Shown one piece after another: positions 15,634 through 25,196 of a DNA stretch of 64,000 nt. This DNA is from Cytobacillus luteolus. Its GTDB lineage: Bacteria; Bacillota; Bacilli; Bacillales; Bacillaceae_L. Made by a program: the position numbers and the translations under genes. The notes beneath the pieces were generated by a model. That model did not search any database and was not told the origin of the DNA. It worked only from the letters and a program-made list of their open reading frames with translations. Location of the stretch: contig NZ_JAGGKM010000001.1 in assembly GCF_017873715.1 (NCBI RefSeq), forward strand, positions 310,001 to 374,000, read 5' to 3'. Each line of letters opens with the position of its first letter. Position 1 is the stretch's first letter.

Positions 15634-16602
15634 TTACACCAAAATCTCTGTCTTACGCAAATTCTCTAACACCACTTGTACATCATAGCCTACTTGAAAA
15701 TCATATAACTCACTTTGGTTTCCGTTTATCGCAGCTACAAACTCATTTATTAATTCATTCCAAAAATGATTACTCTCAGTTGGTAGCACTTCGTATGGTT
15801 CACCGATTTTTCCAGCTTTCACCTTCATTAAATCAACGAGTGAAATTGTTCCTTCTGTTCCATAGGCAGTTAAAGATAGTTTCTGTTCATCTATACCTGC
15901 CGTTCCACTAATTCCATTAAAAATGATAGGTACATGGTTAGCTAGTTTCATACTAGCAGTAATTCCAGTTTCCGGAAGCGTTGGGTCAGTCGGAAGTTCT
16001 AGGATACTTTTAACATCACTAATCTGACCGAAGAAGCGTTGGATAAGCTGAATGAAATGGCCTGAAACTTCGAAAACAAATCCACCTTGATCACGTGTAT
16101 TGATCCATTGATTTTGCTGCCATGGTCTAGGCCATGTAGGGAATTGCATGTTAAGTTCGACTTTTCTAAGTCTCCCTATAAAGCCAGTTCTAATTAGTTC
16201 TTCAAATTTTCGTGTATTAGTTAAATAATTTAAAGGGAAGTTCATAGCATGAACAATGTTTGCTCGTTTTGCTTCATATAGCAATTCTTTAGCTTCTTCA
16301 ACTGAATTAGCTAGTGGTTTTTCACACAAAATATGTTTCCTAGCACGAATTACGTCAAGAGCAACCTCATGGTGCCATTTCGGAGGGACAGAAACATACA
16401 CCATGTCTACATCTGATTTCTCTAGTAAATCAGTGTGAGCTGTAAAACCTTTAACTTGATATTGCTCAACAGTGAGGTCTACCTTTGTTGAATCGATATC
16501 ACAAATGGAAACTAGATCTACTAAAGGGTGCTCAGCAAAGACCTTTACCAAACCTTCTCCTAATGCTCCAACACCCACAATTCCAACTTTTACTTTGCTC
16601 AT
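15634..16602 (-). CDS. Gfo/Idh/MocA-family oxidoreductase
   Basis: An NAD(P)-dependent dehydrogenase of 322 residues. The Rossmann N-terminus KVGIVGVGALGEG binds the cofactor, and HILCEKPLANS is the family EKP motif. The C-terminal alpha/beta domain includes GGFVFEVSGHFIQLIQ at the usual substrate-site position. Family members act on sugars, inositols or related hydroxy compounds; the substrate here is unknown. Its start overlaps the stop of the DJ-1 gene by 4 bases (ATGA), so the two form a tight operon, divergent from a MocR regulator. Confidence 0.9.
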   Translation of the reverse strand: MSKVKVGIVGVGALGEGLVKVFAEHPLVDLVSICDIDSTKVDLTVEQYQVKGFTAHTDLLEKSDVDMVYVSVPPKWHHEVALDVIRARKHILCEKPLANSVEEAKELLYEAKRANIVHAMNFPLNYLTNTRKFEELIRTGFIGRLRKVELNMQFPTWPRPWQQNQWINTRDQGGFVFEVSGHFIQLIQRFFGQISDVKSILELPTDPTLPETGITASMKLANHVPIIFNGISGTAGIDEQKLSLTAYGTEGTISLVDLMKVKAGKIGEPYEVLPTESNHFWNELINEFVAAINGNQSELYDFQVGYDVQVVLENLRKTEILV

Positions 16603-17165
16603 TGATTTACCATCTCCTGCTTACTTCTAAAGAAACTAGCCCAATAGTTTAATGCATTCTCAGTTGTTAAGTTTGCTAATTTACAAATTGTTAATGCAAA
16701 GTCTACATAATCGTCACCTTTTGCTGTTACAATGTTTTCATCAACGATTACACCATTCTCTACAAAGGCTTCACGAGTAAAGTGGTTAAATAATTCTAAG
16801 TCTGGTGTTACAGATGTCGTGAACTTTCTTTTCTTTAAAATACCAGCATCAGCTAACACTAATGGACCATAACAAATAGAACCTATAAGTTTGTTTTGCT
16901 CGTTTACTTGTTGTAATAATTTCTGTAATTTTTCGTTACCTAGAATAGATGGTGCATCTCCACCAGGTACAATAAATATATCAATATCATTAGGATTTAC
17001 TTTGTCAATTGTAGTATGTGGTTTCATGATAAAACCCTCAGCACTTGTGATCTCTGATTCTCCTAAAGAAACTGTAACTAATTCGTGTCCGCGTCCTTTT
17101 ATCCATCCAATTAAGTTTGCCTCAAAGTGTGCATAATCATTATAAATTAAAATATGTATGTTCAT
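16599..17165 (-). CDS. DJ-1/PfpI-family protein
   Basis: A 188-residue glutamine-amidotransferase-like protein of the DJ-1/PfpI superfamily. The nucleophile elbow SICYGPLVLADAG carries the reactive cysteine near residue 98. The acidic partner lies earlier (IFIVPGGDAPS region). The superfamily includes deglycases, chaperones, isonitrile hydratases and transcription cofactors, so function cannot be fixed. It is the first gene of a two-gene operon with the Gfo/Idh oxidoreductase and shares an intergenic region with the divergent MocR gene, a likely regulator. Confidence 0.88.
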   Translation of the reverse strand: MNIHILIYNDYAHFEANLIGWIKGRGHELVTVSLGESEITSAEGFIMKPHTTIDKVNPNDIDIFIVPGGDAPSILGNEKLQKLLQQVNEQNKLIGSICYGPLVLADAGILKKRKFTTSVTPDLELFNHFTREAFVENGVIVDENIVTAKGDDYVDFALTICKLANLTTENALNYWASFFRSKQEMVNQ

Positions 17166-17243
17166 TTTTTCTCTCCATTTCTAAATCTCTTTTTAACATT
17201 TTTTAGTTTAATAAATTTTTGGATATCAAAAAAGACCCATTTT

Positions 17244-17251
17244 GGTATAAT
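17244..17251 (+). promoter_or_regulatory. Extended -10 promoter for the MocR gene
   Basis: TGGTATAAT (TGnTATAAT type) lies 38 bases before the chosen MocR start. No good -35 is seen at 17 bp, which fits an extended -10 promoter. Confidence 0.5.
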
Positions 17252-17289
17252 TTTACTAGTCCACTTTAGGCTTGAGAGGAAGAAATCAG

Positions 17290-18735
17290 ATGAATATTTT
17301 TTTTACATTAGATTTTGAAAAAAGTAAATATAAGTATAAGTACCAAGCTTTGTACCATTTTATAAGAGATTTAATATTAAATGGAAAAGTTAAAATCGAT
17401 ACCAGATTGCCTTCTAGTCGTGAAATGGCAGTAAAATACAATGTAAATCGGAATACAGTTAAGCAAGTTTTTGAAATGCTTATTGCAGATGGGTATGTAT
17501 CATCGGTGGAAGGTAGTGGTACGTTTGTTGCTTATTCGCCAACTAAATTTAATTTAATAGAGAAATCTTCAACAAATTTACGATTATCAAAATGGAGTAA
17601 ACGAATACCTAGTAGTCCTTCAAAAGAAAAACCAATTAAAGCAACTATAGATTTTGGTGGTGCTGGATTTTCTCCAAATCTTTCTCATTTTCCTATTCAA
17701 GATTGGAAAAAGACTATATACGAGGCTACTAGAGAACTAAATTTTTTAACAGAGATTCCGGGGTATGATTCCAAAGGGCTTATACAGTTAAGGGAGGCTA
17801 TTTCAGCTTACATACATCGTACACGTGGTATGAGTACTGACCCTAGTCAAATTATTATTATTAACGGTGTAATGCAGGGAATTGGAATTTTGTCTCAATT
17901 GCTAATTGATGAAGGAGATAAAGTTGTCGTAGAGGAGCCATCTTTTTCATCTATTCAAGGAAACTTTATTACTTCAGGTGCGACCCTGATATCTGCACCA
18001 ATTGAACCTGGTGGATTTAGTGTGAAAGATTGGGACAGTCAATTAATTTATGTGACCCCAAGTAACCAATTCCCAACAGGAAAGGTAATGTCTCTTGAAC
18101 AACGTTTGAATCTTCTTCAGTGGGCTAAAAAGAAAAATGCAATCATTATAGAAGATGATTATGATAGTGAGTTTAGAAGAAAGGGTCGGCCAATTGAACC
18201 ACTAAAAGTACTTGATTATGAGGATCGAGTGGTATTCTTGGGTACGTTTGCAAAAAGCATACTTCCACATTTACGAATAGGATATGCAATCTTACCCAGT
18301 GACCTAGTTGATGAATTTTTACGAGCACGAAACTTGTTTGGATCATATACGACTTCTGCTCTTGAACAAATGGCAATAGCGCTATTTATAAAATCAGGAA
18401 AGCTTGAGCGCCATCTACGAAGACTAAACCGAATTTATTCACTAAAATATGAAGCATTTATGCTAGCCATTAAAACTCATTTACCAGACGCTTTTGATTG
18501 GTTGGACACAGATGCTGGCCTACATTTATTCGCAAGTTGGAAGCATTCATCCGAAAAGTATAAGGAGTTTACAAAAGAGTGCTTAGCGAGAGGCGTTCAG
18601 TGGGAAAGCGCTAACGAATATTATTTAAATCCTCCTAAACAGCAAAAGGCTATCTTTGGCTTTTCGCACTTAGATGAGCAGGAAATTGAGGAAGCAGTAA
18701 AACTGATGGGAGAGGTGTTTGAAAAAGTTAAGTGA
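17290..18735 (+). CDS. MocR-type (GntR plus aminotransferase) regulator
   Basis: A 481-residue fusion regulator. A GntR winged helix occupies about residues 10-80 (RLPSSREMAVKYNVNRNTVK). A class I aminotransferase-like domain fills about 120-480, with PLP-binding features IEDDYDSEF and FLGTFAKSILPHLRIGY, the Lys being the Schiff-base residue. PdxR and GabR are the known types. A TTG at 17272 opens a longer frame, but GAGAGGAAG sits 7 bases before the ATG at 17290. It is divergent from the DJ-1/oxidoreductase operon, which it probably controls. No pdxST or gabTD is nearby, so its effector is open. Confidence 0.9.
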   Translation: MNIFFTLDFEKSKYKYKYQALYHFIRDLILNGKVKIDTRLPSSREMAVKYNVNRNTVKQVFEMLIADGYVSSVEGSGTFVAYSPTKFNLIEKSSTNLRLSKWSKRIPSSPSKEKPIKATIDFGGAGFSPNLSHFPIQDWKKTIYEATRELNFLTEIPGYDSKGLIQLREAISAYIHRTRGMSTDPSQIIIINGVMQGIGILSQLLIDEGDKVVVEEPSFSSIQGNFITSGATLISAPIEPGGFSVKDWDSQLIYVTPSNQFPTGKVMSLEQRLNLLQWAKKKNAIIIEDDYDSEFRRKGRPIEPLKVLDYEDRVVFLGTFAKSILPHLRIGYAILPSDLVDEFLRARNLFGSYTTSALEQMAIALFIKSGKLERHLRRLNRIYSLKYEAFMLAIKTHLPDAFDWLDTDAGLHLFASWKHSSEKYKEFTKECLARGVQWESANEYYLNPPKQQKAIFGFSHLDEQEIEEAVKLMGEVFEKVK

Positions 18736-18760
18736 AAAGCCCACTAAAGGGCTTTTCTAG
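18733..18760. terminator. Terminator between MocR and permease genes
   Basis: GAAAAGCCC pairs with GGGCTTTTC around a 6-base loop, between two convergent genes. Confidence 0.88.
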
Positions 18761-18764
18761 TGTA

Positions 18765-20117
18765 TCACAATTTCTTAAACAGAGATTCGTTACCTGAGTC
18801 CTGCTTATCCTTTTTACTGACTTTTCCTCTAATAAAAAGGATGATAACGATAATCGAAACAAATCCAATGCTAATAAAAAATCCTGGTCGACTAGAATCA
18901 CTAAATAAAGTTCCAAACACAGCTAATAAAATGATAATCAGACCGAGAATATATTTCACATTTTTCATAGCTGTGCCCGGCAATAGCTTTCGGGCTGACA
19001 GTAAGATGAATAACCAGTTGAACAATAGCATTAGTCCAGCGGCAGTTGTAATGTATTCATAAATGGTATCAGGCATTAAAAGAGAAAGAATAATCGAAGC
19101 TAAAAGGCCAAACATTGAGAGGATAAATGTTAATGTTGGTACTTTTAGTTTTCCTTTTTTCGCAAAGACTTTTGGCGCATCTCCATCCTTTGCAAGTGTG
19201 ACCAGGACAGTGGTTACTCCGAATAATGCGGCAACCATCGTAGAAAACCCAGCGATAATTAATGCAGCATTGAAAATGTGCTCGACATAAGGGAATTGAT
19301 AGTTTTTTAAGGCAGTCACAAATGGACTTTCCTCAACCGAAAATTCTCCTTGTTTCACCATTATTACTGCTAATGTAATCGAGATTAGATAGATGATCGT
19401 TATTAGTCCTACCATTACCTTACCAGCCTTTGGTGCTTCCTCCGGGTTTTTTAGCTGTGCAGCCATTAACCCTGTTACCTCAACCCCACCAAATGCATAG
19501 AACACTAGAAGCAATGCTGACCATACTTGAACAATGCTGAATGGAAATATTTTATCCATCGTATTAGGAACATAGATTGGTTTTGAAACATCAAATAGCC
19601 CCATAATCGCTGCTAAAGCAATGATGATAAACATGAGAATTGCCGCAACCTTTATTAAGGCAAATATATTTTCAAAGCGGTTAACACCTTTGGCGCCAAA
19701 TAAAATGACGATTAATCCTAATGCTGCATAAAAACTAGCAAAAATCCATAATGGAACATCTGGAAACCAAAAACGAGTGAAAATGGAAAGTGCAGTAAGC
19801 TGGCTCCCCATAATGAGCATTTCAGAGGCCCAGTACACCCATCCAGAAGTAAATCCAGCCCAAGCACCATATGCCTTTTTAGCATATGAACGGAATGCAC
19901 CTTCAAGTGGTTCCTGAGCTGTCATTCTTGCAAGCCCATCAAAAACTAAATATGTACCGAGTGCAGCAATGATAAATAATAGTAAAACAGCCGGTCCACT
20001 TTTAATGATAGATATACTTGAGCCAAGGAAAAAACCAGTTCCGATTGTACTTCCTACACCAAATAAGGATAATTGCCACCATTTCAGATTATTTTCTGAA
20101 CCGTTTGTTTTGCTCAT
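18765..20117 (-). CDS. APC-family amino-acid permease
   Basis: A 450-residue membrane transporter with 12 predicted helices. The first helix has the APC motif GVGSTIGTGFFLGSS, and the loop after helix 2 has AQEPLEGAFRSYA. The GFTSGWVYWASEM segment of helix 3 is conserved in the amino-acid/polyamine/GABA branch. A frame opening at 20135 is longer, but GAGGAGGAGTGTT precedes the ATG at 20117. Substrate cannot be read from sequence. It is convergent with the MocR gene; a regulatory link to that gene is possible but not shown. Confidence 0.9.
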   Translation of the reverse strand: MSKTNGSENNLKWWQLSLFGVGSTIGTGFFLGSSISIIKSGPAVLLLFIIAALGTYLVFDGLARMTAQEPLEGAFRSYAKKAYGAWAGFTSGWVYWASEMLIMGSQLTALSIFTRFWFPDVPLWIFASFYAALGLIVILFGAKGVNRFENIFALIKVAAILMFIIIALAAIMGLFDVSKPIYVPNTMDKIFPFSIVQVWSALLLVFYAFGGVEVTGLMAAQLKNPEEAPKAGKVMVGLITIIYLISITLAVIMVKQGEFSVEESPFVTALKNYQFPYVEHIFNAALIIAGFSTMVAALFGVTTVLVTLAKDGDAPKVFAKKGKLKVPTLTFILSMFGLLASIILSLLMPDTIYEYITTAAGLMLLFNWLFILLSARKLLPGTAMKNVKYILGLIIILLAVFGTLFSDSSRPGFFISIGFVSIIVIILFIRGKVSKKDKQDSGNESLFKKL

Positions 20118-20272
20118 AACACTCCTCCTCAACATGAATATTGTTCCAATATTTATTGGTTTTATGTGTTGTTAAAAGGTGAGTGGGCTTTAATTTTTTG
20201 TGTTATGAAATGGACTAGCTGAATACACTTGTACAAGTACTTCTTTGATATCTCATTAAAAGGTGGGGAACT

Positions 20273-20899
20273 ATGAGTGTATTAATCAGTTATTTTTTTC
20301 TAGGAATTTCCTTAGCAGCTCCAATTGGACCAATCAACGCAGCTCAGTTAGATAGAGGAATCAAGTACGGATTTTTTAACGCATGGTTAATCGGTTTAGG
20401 ATCTGTAGCAGCAGACCTTGTCTATATGCTCGTTGTGTATTTTGGACTTATTCATATTCTAGATATTCCTTTTGTAAAAGCATTTCTTTGGTTATTTGGT
20501 TTTTTTGTTTTAACTTATACAGGGATTGAAAGTCTTAAAAGCACTGGACAGATAACCAATTCGAGGGATGAAAGTGATGAATCTTATAAAAAGTCCTTTT
20601 CTGCAGGCTTTCTTATGGCTATTAGCAATCCCCTAACAATTTTGTTTTGGTTAGGGATTTATGGGTCAATATTGGCAAACACTGCTGCGACAGCTAGTTT
20701 AGAACAATTGGCAATCTACAGCTGTGCAATTATAGCAGGTTTAGTTTTATGGGACGTGTCAATGGCTGCATTATCAAGTAGCTTTCGCAAATTTTTATCG
20801 CCAGGTTTTTTAACATCAATTTCAATTCTATCGGGAGTATCTCTAATAGGTTTTGGACTGTATTTTGGGTATCAAGGGTTCATTCTTTTATTTGGATGA
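20273..20899 (+). CDS. LysE/RhtB-family amino-acid exporter
   Basis: A 208-residue membrane exporter with six predicted helices. The family signature near the N-terminus is present: GISLAAPIGPINAAQLDRGIKYGF, shown here as overlapping parts of residues 8-31. A second typical motif, AISNPLTILFWLGIYGS, lies near residue 118. These pumps export basic or small amino acids. The start follows AAAGGTGGGGAACT. The gene is divergent from the APC permease and is followed by a strong terminator. Confidence 0.92.
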   Translation: MSVLISYFFLGISLAAPIGPINAAQLDRGIKYGFFNAWLIGLGSVAADLVYMLVVYFGLIHILDIPFVKAFLWLFGFFVLTYTGIESLKSTGQITNSRDESDESYKKSFSAGFLMAISNPLTILFWLGIYGSILANTAATASLEQLAIYSCAIIAGLVLWDVSMAALSSSFRKFLSPGFLTSISILSGVSLIGFGLYFGYQGFILLFG

Positions 20900-20904
20900 T
20901 TTAT

Positions 20905-20945
20905 ATAAAAAAATGGTCACCCAAAATTGAGGGTGGCCATTTTTA
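20905..20945. terminator. Terminator after the LysE gene
   Basis: AAATGGTCACCC pairs with GGGTGGCCATTT, with T and A flanks. It serves both convergent genes. Confidence 0.9.
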
Positions 20946-21191
20946 CTGTAAAGATATCTCGGTTTCTAATAAGTGTCTTAAGTGTTCCTTAGCATGGTTA
21001 AGTCTGACTAGTTGTTGTTCATTAGAAAGACCAGATTCATCAAGGCTATTTAACAAATCCTTTGTGATTTGCAGCTGATAATGTGCTTGATTCAATTCTC
21101 CAGCATCCCCAGTAGTTTGTGCATCAATCAGCTCTTTTTCTGCCAGTTCTAAAGAGTTCATCGCTTTTTCAAAAGTATTTTGTTCATCCAC
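20943..21191 (-). CDS. Small helical protein, unrecognised (82 aa)
   Basis: A soluble, acidic, almost wholly helical protein with no cysteines (EKAMNSLELAEKELIDAQ, ELNQAHYQLQITKDLLN). I do not recognise it with certainty. An ATG at 21197 directly abuts the ribosome site AGGGGGA; the GTG at 21191 has better spacing (7 bases), so I prefer it. Two extra residues are possible. It lies between the LysE gene and hemAT. Confidence 0.6.
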   Translation of the reverse strand: MDEQNTFEKAMNSLELAEKELIDAQTTGDAGELNQAHYQLQITKDLLNSLDESGLSNEQQLVRLNHAKEHLRHLLETEISLQ

Positions 21192-21280
21192 ATTCATTCC
21201 CCCTAAGAAGATATCGATTTTAAACTAGCTTGCCACGAAATCGAAAATTTATCATGATTAGGGAGATACTGAACTCTTAA

Positions 21281-21322
21281 TAAAAAAGCTGACTTCTCAC
21301 GTGAAAAGTCAGCTTTTTTATT
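21281..21322 (-). terminator. Terminator of hemAT
   Basis: AAAAAAGCTGACTT pairs with AAGTCAGCTTTTTT around CTCACGTGA. It is symmetrical and works on either strand, and lies at the end of the leftward hemAT gene. Confidence 0.92.
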
Positions 21323-22601
21323 AAGACTGTGCAACACTTGATAAACGATCAGATGATGTAGCCACTTCATCAAAAGCATTTCCTAATTCATTTATCACAT
21401 TCACAAAAGAAACTAGTTCATGCTTAATTTTATTATTTTGCTCTTTTGTTTCAATCATTGTTTTAAGAATTTCATCAAAATGTATATTTGTTTCAGAAAT
21501 ACTTGAAGTACCCTCGTTAACTTCAATTCGTATTTTCTCTAAAGAACTACCAAGCTTATCAACTTGTGTATTCGTATTTTTAATAAGATCAGCTACATTC
21601 GTTACTGATTTCTTCGTTTCTTCTGATAGTTTTCTAACCTCGCCAGCTACAACAGCAAACCCTTTGCCTTGTTCTCCTGCCCTAGCTGCTTCAATCGCTG
21701 CATTTAATGCCAATAGATTTGTTTGGTCCGCAATACCGGTAACGATGTTTACAATGTCATTCATTTGTTTAGATATGTCTAACAAAACTTTAACATCTGT
21801 TGAAATATCATTTACTGTTTGCTGAATCGTTGACATGTTTTTATCCTGACTTTGAATTTGGTCTTTTCCTTTTTGAGATCTCTCTTCTGCAAGGACAGAC
21901 AAATCACTTGCTGTATGAGCGAGTGATGTAATCGTATCGGATTGTTTAATTAATTCTTGGAATGAGGCATTTGTTTGCTCGGAAACTGCCGCAAGGTGTT
22001 GAGAAGCTTCCGATATTTTCATTCCTAATCTTAATTTATGATCTTCAATTTCTTGTTTAAGACGCTCAGTCTCTTTATCATATGCCTCTAACACGACCTG
22101 TTGTTCTAAGTTGAGTAATTTTGAAACAGCCCGTAGTGCAGGGAATTGTAAGTCTTTTTGCAAATTCTGTTCAACGATATCAAGTAGAGATAGCAGTAGA
22201 TCTTGAAAGGCGCACATATACCACTTTGTTTGCAATCCAATTTTAACGTGGACATGAGCAATTGTTTTTCTTTTTTCTAAGTAAGTTGAATCAATAACAC
22301 CATCAAACATTTCAAGAATATGTATTCTAAGTGTTTTCTTTAGTCGTTCAATGGAACTATTATCATTAATTATATGTAATAAACTAGACTCATTCTCTAA
22401 GTTACTGTAGAAACGATTAACGATCTCCTCGATGCTAACGTTTACAAAGGGTTTAATGGCTTTGATTGTTGATAAATCGTCAATTGTTAATCCAATCATT
22501 GAAACTTGCTTTTCTAAATCACTTCCAGATTTAATTTCAAGCCTACCTTTTTCTGTAGGTGGTGAGGTATTCATCGCAGTCTTTTTTTTCTTAAATAACA
22601 T
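21321..22601 (-). CDS. hemAT: HemAT globin-coupled aerotaxis transducer
   Basis: A soluble oxygen sensor for chemotaxis, 426 residues (B. subtilis HemAT about 432). Residues about 30-180 form a sensor globin. [18 protein letters not shown] contains the probable proximal haem histidine, His118. After a linker, the methyl-accepting signalling domain has the hairpin tip [17 protein letters not shown] and [16 protein letters not shown]. No membrane segment is present. The protein ends [11 protein letters not shown], without the positively charged tail of some receptors. Haem would come from the hemEHY pathway encoded 9 kb away. Confidence 0.93.
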   Translation of the reverse strand: MLFKKKKTAMNTSPPTEKGRLEIKSGSDLEKQVSMIGLTIDDLSTIKAIKPFVNVSIEEIVNRFYSNLENESSLLHIINDNSSIERLKKTLRIHILEMFDGVIDSTYLEKRKTIAHVHVKIGLQTKWYMCAFQDLLLSLLDIVEQNLQKDLQFPALRAVSKLLNLEQQVVLEAYDKETERLKQEIEDHKLRLGMKISEASQHLAAVSEQTNASFQELIKQSDTITSLAHTASDLSVLAEERSQKGKDQIQSQDKNMSTIQQTVNDISTDVKVLLDISKQMNDIVNIVTGIADQTNLLALNAAIEAARAGEQGKGFAVVAGEVRKLSEETKKSVTNVADLIKNTNTQVDKLGSSLEKIRIEVNEGTSSISETNIHFDEILKTMIETKEQNNKIKHELVSFVNVINELGNAFDEVATSSDRLSSVAQS

Positions 22602-22872
22602 ATTTATGCACTCCTTTGTAAATTTCTACAATATTCCATTATATTAACATATGAAAATTAAATAGTCGTAGGACTTTTAAACTATTTACATGGTATATAT
22701 GTAGTAAACTGTTGGAAATGGTAGAAAAATGTTGAGGAATTGTCAATTTCTAAACGAAACTTTCAACAAATGTGATAAATGTCACAGTTCCATTCTGGGT
22801 CTACATGTGATAATTACTAACATGATGATAGGAAATATATCCTGTTGGTACACTGATTAGAAGGGGACTACT

Positions 22873-24966
22873 ATGAGTGTAATGGAAAATAAAATGAACA
22901 AAAATATAATTCTTAGTAATATAAAGGATGCTTTAGATGTGTCATCCATTATCGCTATTACAGATGAAGTTGGAACCATCACTTATGTTAATGATAAGTT
23001 CTGTGAAATTTCTCAATATACGAGAGAAGAATTGATTGGAAAGAATCATAGAATCATAAATTCAGGATACCATTCAAAATCTTTCTTTAGAGATATGTGG
23101 AGAACGATATCTAATGGAGAGGTATGGAGAGGGCAAGTAAAAAACAGAGCAAAAGATGGTTCATCATATTGGGTTGAAACGGTGATTGTTCCTTTTTTAT
23201 CCGAAAATAAAAAACCTTACCAGTATATCTCTATTAGAAATGACATCACTGAGAAAAAGAATATGGAAGAAGAGCTTAATTTTCATGAGGATAGGGTTCG
23301 AGCCATGATTCAACATCTTAGTGAGGGGGTTGCAATACTCAAGTATGACGGAACAATTCGTTATATTAGTCCTTCTTATGAAAAGATTACAAAAATGAAA
23401 GTTTCTGATGTTATTAATAATGGTGTTGTGAAACTTATACATAATGATGATCGTTCTTATTTTGATAGTAAGATTAAATTAGCGAAAGAAAATCCTCAAG
23501 TACCCATGCGCTTTCATATTCGTGCACTGCACGGTGATGGGGTTTATTATGTACACGAATTAATTGTGACAAACTTTTTAAATCAAGCAGGGATTAATGG
23601 GATCGTTATAAACTTTAGGGATATCACTGAAGAAAAAAGAATTGAACAACAGCTTAAAAACAATGCATTTTATGATCCATTGACAAGTTTACCTAACCGC
23701 ACCTTTTATAGATCAAGGATTAATACAGTGATTGAGAATGCACAGAAAAACGATGAACAATTTCATTTAGCTGTTTTAAATATTGATGATATTCAACAAA
23801 TTAATGATATGTTTGGTTACGAGACAGGAGATCAAATATTACAAGAGATATCAAAACGACTGTCTACCAATCTTCCTATTAATACTTTTATTGCAAGGAT
23901 GGGGGGAGACGAATTTTCCTTGATTTTAAGAAATGGCTGTATCTCAGATAAAGAGATTGGCGAATATATTTTGTACCTAATGAAAGACTCCTTCATTGTA
24001 GAAGGTCAGGAACTGTATATTTCTATTAGTCTTGGAATTAGTTGTTTTCCTTTAGATGCTATAGATAATCAAACCTTACTTTCATATTCAACTAGTTCTA
24101 TGAGGTTCGCAAAACAGCAAGGAAAGAACCAGTATAAGTACTTTGATAACTCCATTGCGACTATCAATTATAGGGAATTTACTATTAAAAATGATATTCA
24201 CCAAGCTATTGATAAGGATGAGCTTTCAGTCTATTTCCAACCTCGTATCAACACGAAAACAAACAAAATTAGTTCCTTCGAATCTTTAATTCGTTGGAAT
24301 CATCCAAGAATAGGAATGGTTCCCCCTAATGAGTTTATCCCTATCGTTGAGAAAAGTGGGCTAATGTTTTCTATTGGATACTGGGTGTTTAAGGAATCCT
24401 GTAATCAACTCAAAAGGATTAATGAACTAACTAACACTTCATATAAAGTATCCATAAATTTTTCACCTTGTCAGTTGATGAGTGTGCATTCTGTCAAAGA
24501 TTACTTGCAAATTGTTCAATCATATGAACTCTCTCCGTCTCTTATCGAAATTGAAATCACAGAATCTGTTTTTATTCAGAACAAAGAGAGAGTGAAGCAA
24601 GTTATTAGAAGCTTTAGAGAAGCTGGTTTCACAGTCGCTTTGGATGACTTTGGTTCGGGTTATTCATCCCTTAGTTATCTTCAAGAATTTCGAACAGACA
24701 CACTAAAAATGGACCGTAGCTTCGTTAAAACTATTGAAAAAGAAACAGAAAGCTTAGAAATAGCCAGAATGATTATTAATTTAGCCAAGTTGTTAGGGAT
24801 GCATGTTGTTGGTGAAGGGGTAGAAACGACGGAACAACTTCATTTATTACAAGAGATGGGGTGTAATGAAGTACAGGGGTATTTATTTAGTAAACCTTTG
24901 CCTTTCCGTGCCCTTGTTGATTACGTTATTCAAAAAAATAAAAATGAATTAATCTTCAGCAAATGA
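22873..24966 (+). CDS. PAS-PAS-GGDEF-EAL c-di-GMP protein
   Basis: A cytoplasmic bifunctional cyclic-di-GMP protein of 697 residues. Two PAS domains span about 20-130 and 140-255. The GGDEF domain (about 265-425) has an intact MGGDEF, so cyclase activity is possible. The EAL domain (about 440-690) has ESLIRW in place of EAL, but the metal-binding Glu is kept, as are [20 protein letters not shown] and EGVET. Phosphodiesterase activity is therefore likely. The start follows AGAAGGGGACTACT. Its 3' end overlaps a relic of a chemoreceptor C-terminus (24953-25021). Confidence 0.93.
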   Translation: MSVMENKMNKNIILSNIKDALDVSSIIAITDEVGTITYVNDKFCEISQYTREELIGKNHRIINSGYHSKSFFRDMWRTISNGEVWRGQVKNRAKDGSSYWVETVIVPFLSENKKPYQYISIRNDITEKKNMEEELNFHEDRVRAMIQHLSEGVAILKYDGTIRYISPSYEKITKMKVSDVINNGVVKLIHNDDRSYFDSKIKLAKENPQVPMRFHIRALHGDGVYYVHELIVTNFLNQAGINGIVINFRDITEEKRIEQQLKNNAFYDPLTSLPNRTFYRSRINTVIENAQKNDEQFHLAVLNIDDIQQINDMFGYETGDQILQEISKRLSTNLPINTFIARMGGDEFSLILRNGCISDKEIGEYILYLMKDSFIVEGQELYISISLGISCFPLDAIDNQTLLSYSTSSMRFAKQQGKNQYKYFDNSIATINYREFTIKNDIHQAIDKDELSVYFQPRINTKTNKISSFESLIRWNHPRIGMVPPNEFIPIVEKSGLMFSIGYWVFKESCNQLKRINELTNTSYKVSINFSPCQLMSVHSVKDYLQIVQSYELSPSLIEIEITESVFIQNKERVKQVIRSFREAGFTVALDDFGSGYSSLSYLQEFRTDTLKMDRSFVKTIEKETESLEIARMIINLAKLLGMHVVGEGVETTEQLHLLQEMGCNEVQGYLFSKPLPFRALVDYVIQKNKNELIFSK

Positions 24967-25021
24967 ACTAAGTCATAGAGCGCAGCAACTACAAGATATT
25001 GTTGAACAGTTTAAATTGTAG
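24953..25021 (+). pseudogene. Relic of a methyl-accepting chemotaxis protein C-terminus
   Basis: In the frame shifted from the EAL gene, 22 codons read [22 protein letters not shown] and then a stop. This is the usual C-terminal tail of chemoreceptors (A-E-L-x(5)-L-x(3)-V-x-x-F-K). A stop codon lies directly before it and there is no start, so it is a fragment. It partly overlaps the end of the PAS-GGDEF-EAL gene. It suggests a chemoreceptor gene once stood here and was replaced or deleted. Confidence 0.6.
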
Positions 25022-25072
25022 TAACACAGAATTTTTTACTGTAACCTCTTTTAATTAAATACTATCTATTCA

Positions 25073-25114
25073 TAGAGGGTGAAATTTGAACAGGTTTCAT
25101 CCTCTTTATCTTTT
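25073..25114 (+). terminator. Terminator after the GGDEF-EAL gene
   Basis: AGAGGGTGAAA pairs with TTTCATCCTCT and is followed by TTATCTTTTG. Confidence 0.88.
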
Positions 25115-25196
25115 GTATTTTAAGTGACATTCATATAGAAATAAGTGTAAAGTATAGTAAGATAATAAAGCAATTAATGGTAATGGAGTATAAAAT

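Noticed and set aside
21321-21360. Frameshifted or truncated hemAT
   Set aside because: The stop is followed directly by a good terminator and the length is within a few residues of B. subtilis HemAT, so the gene looks whole.
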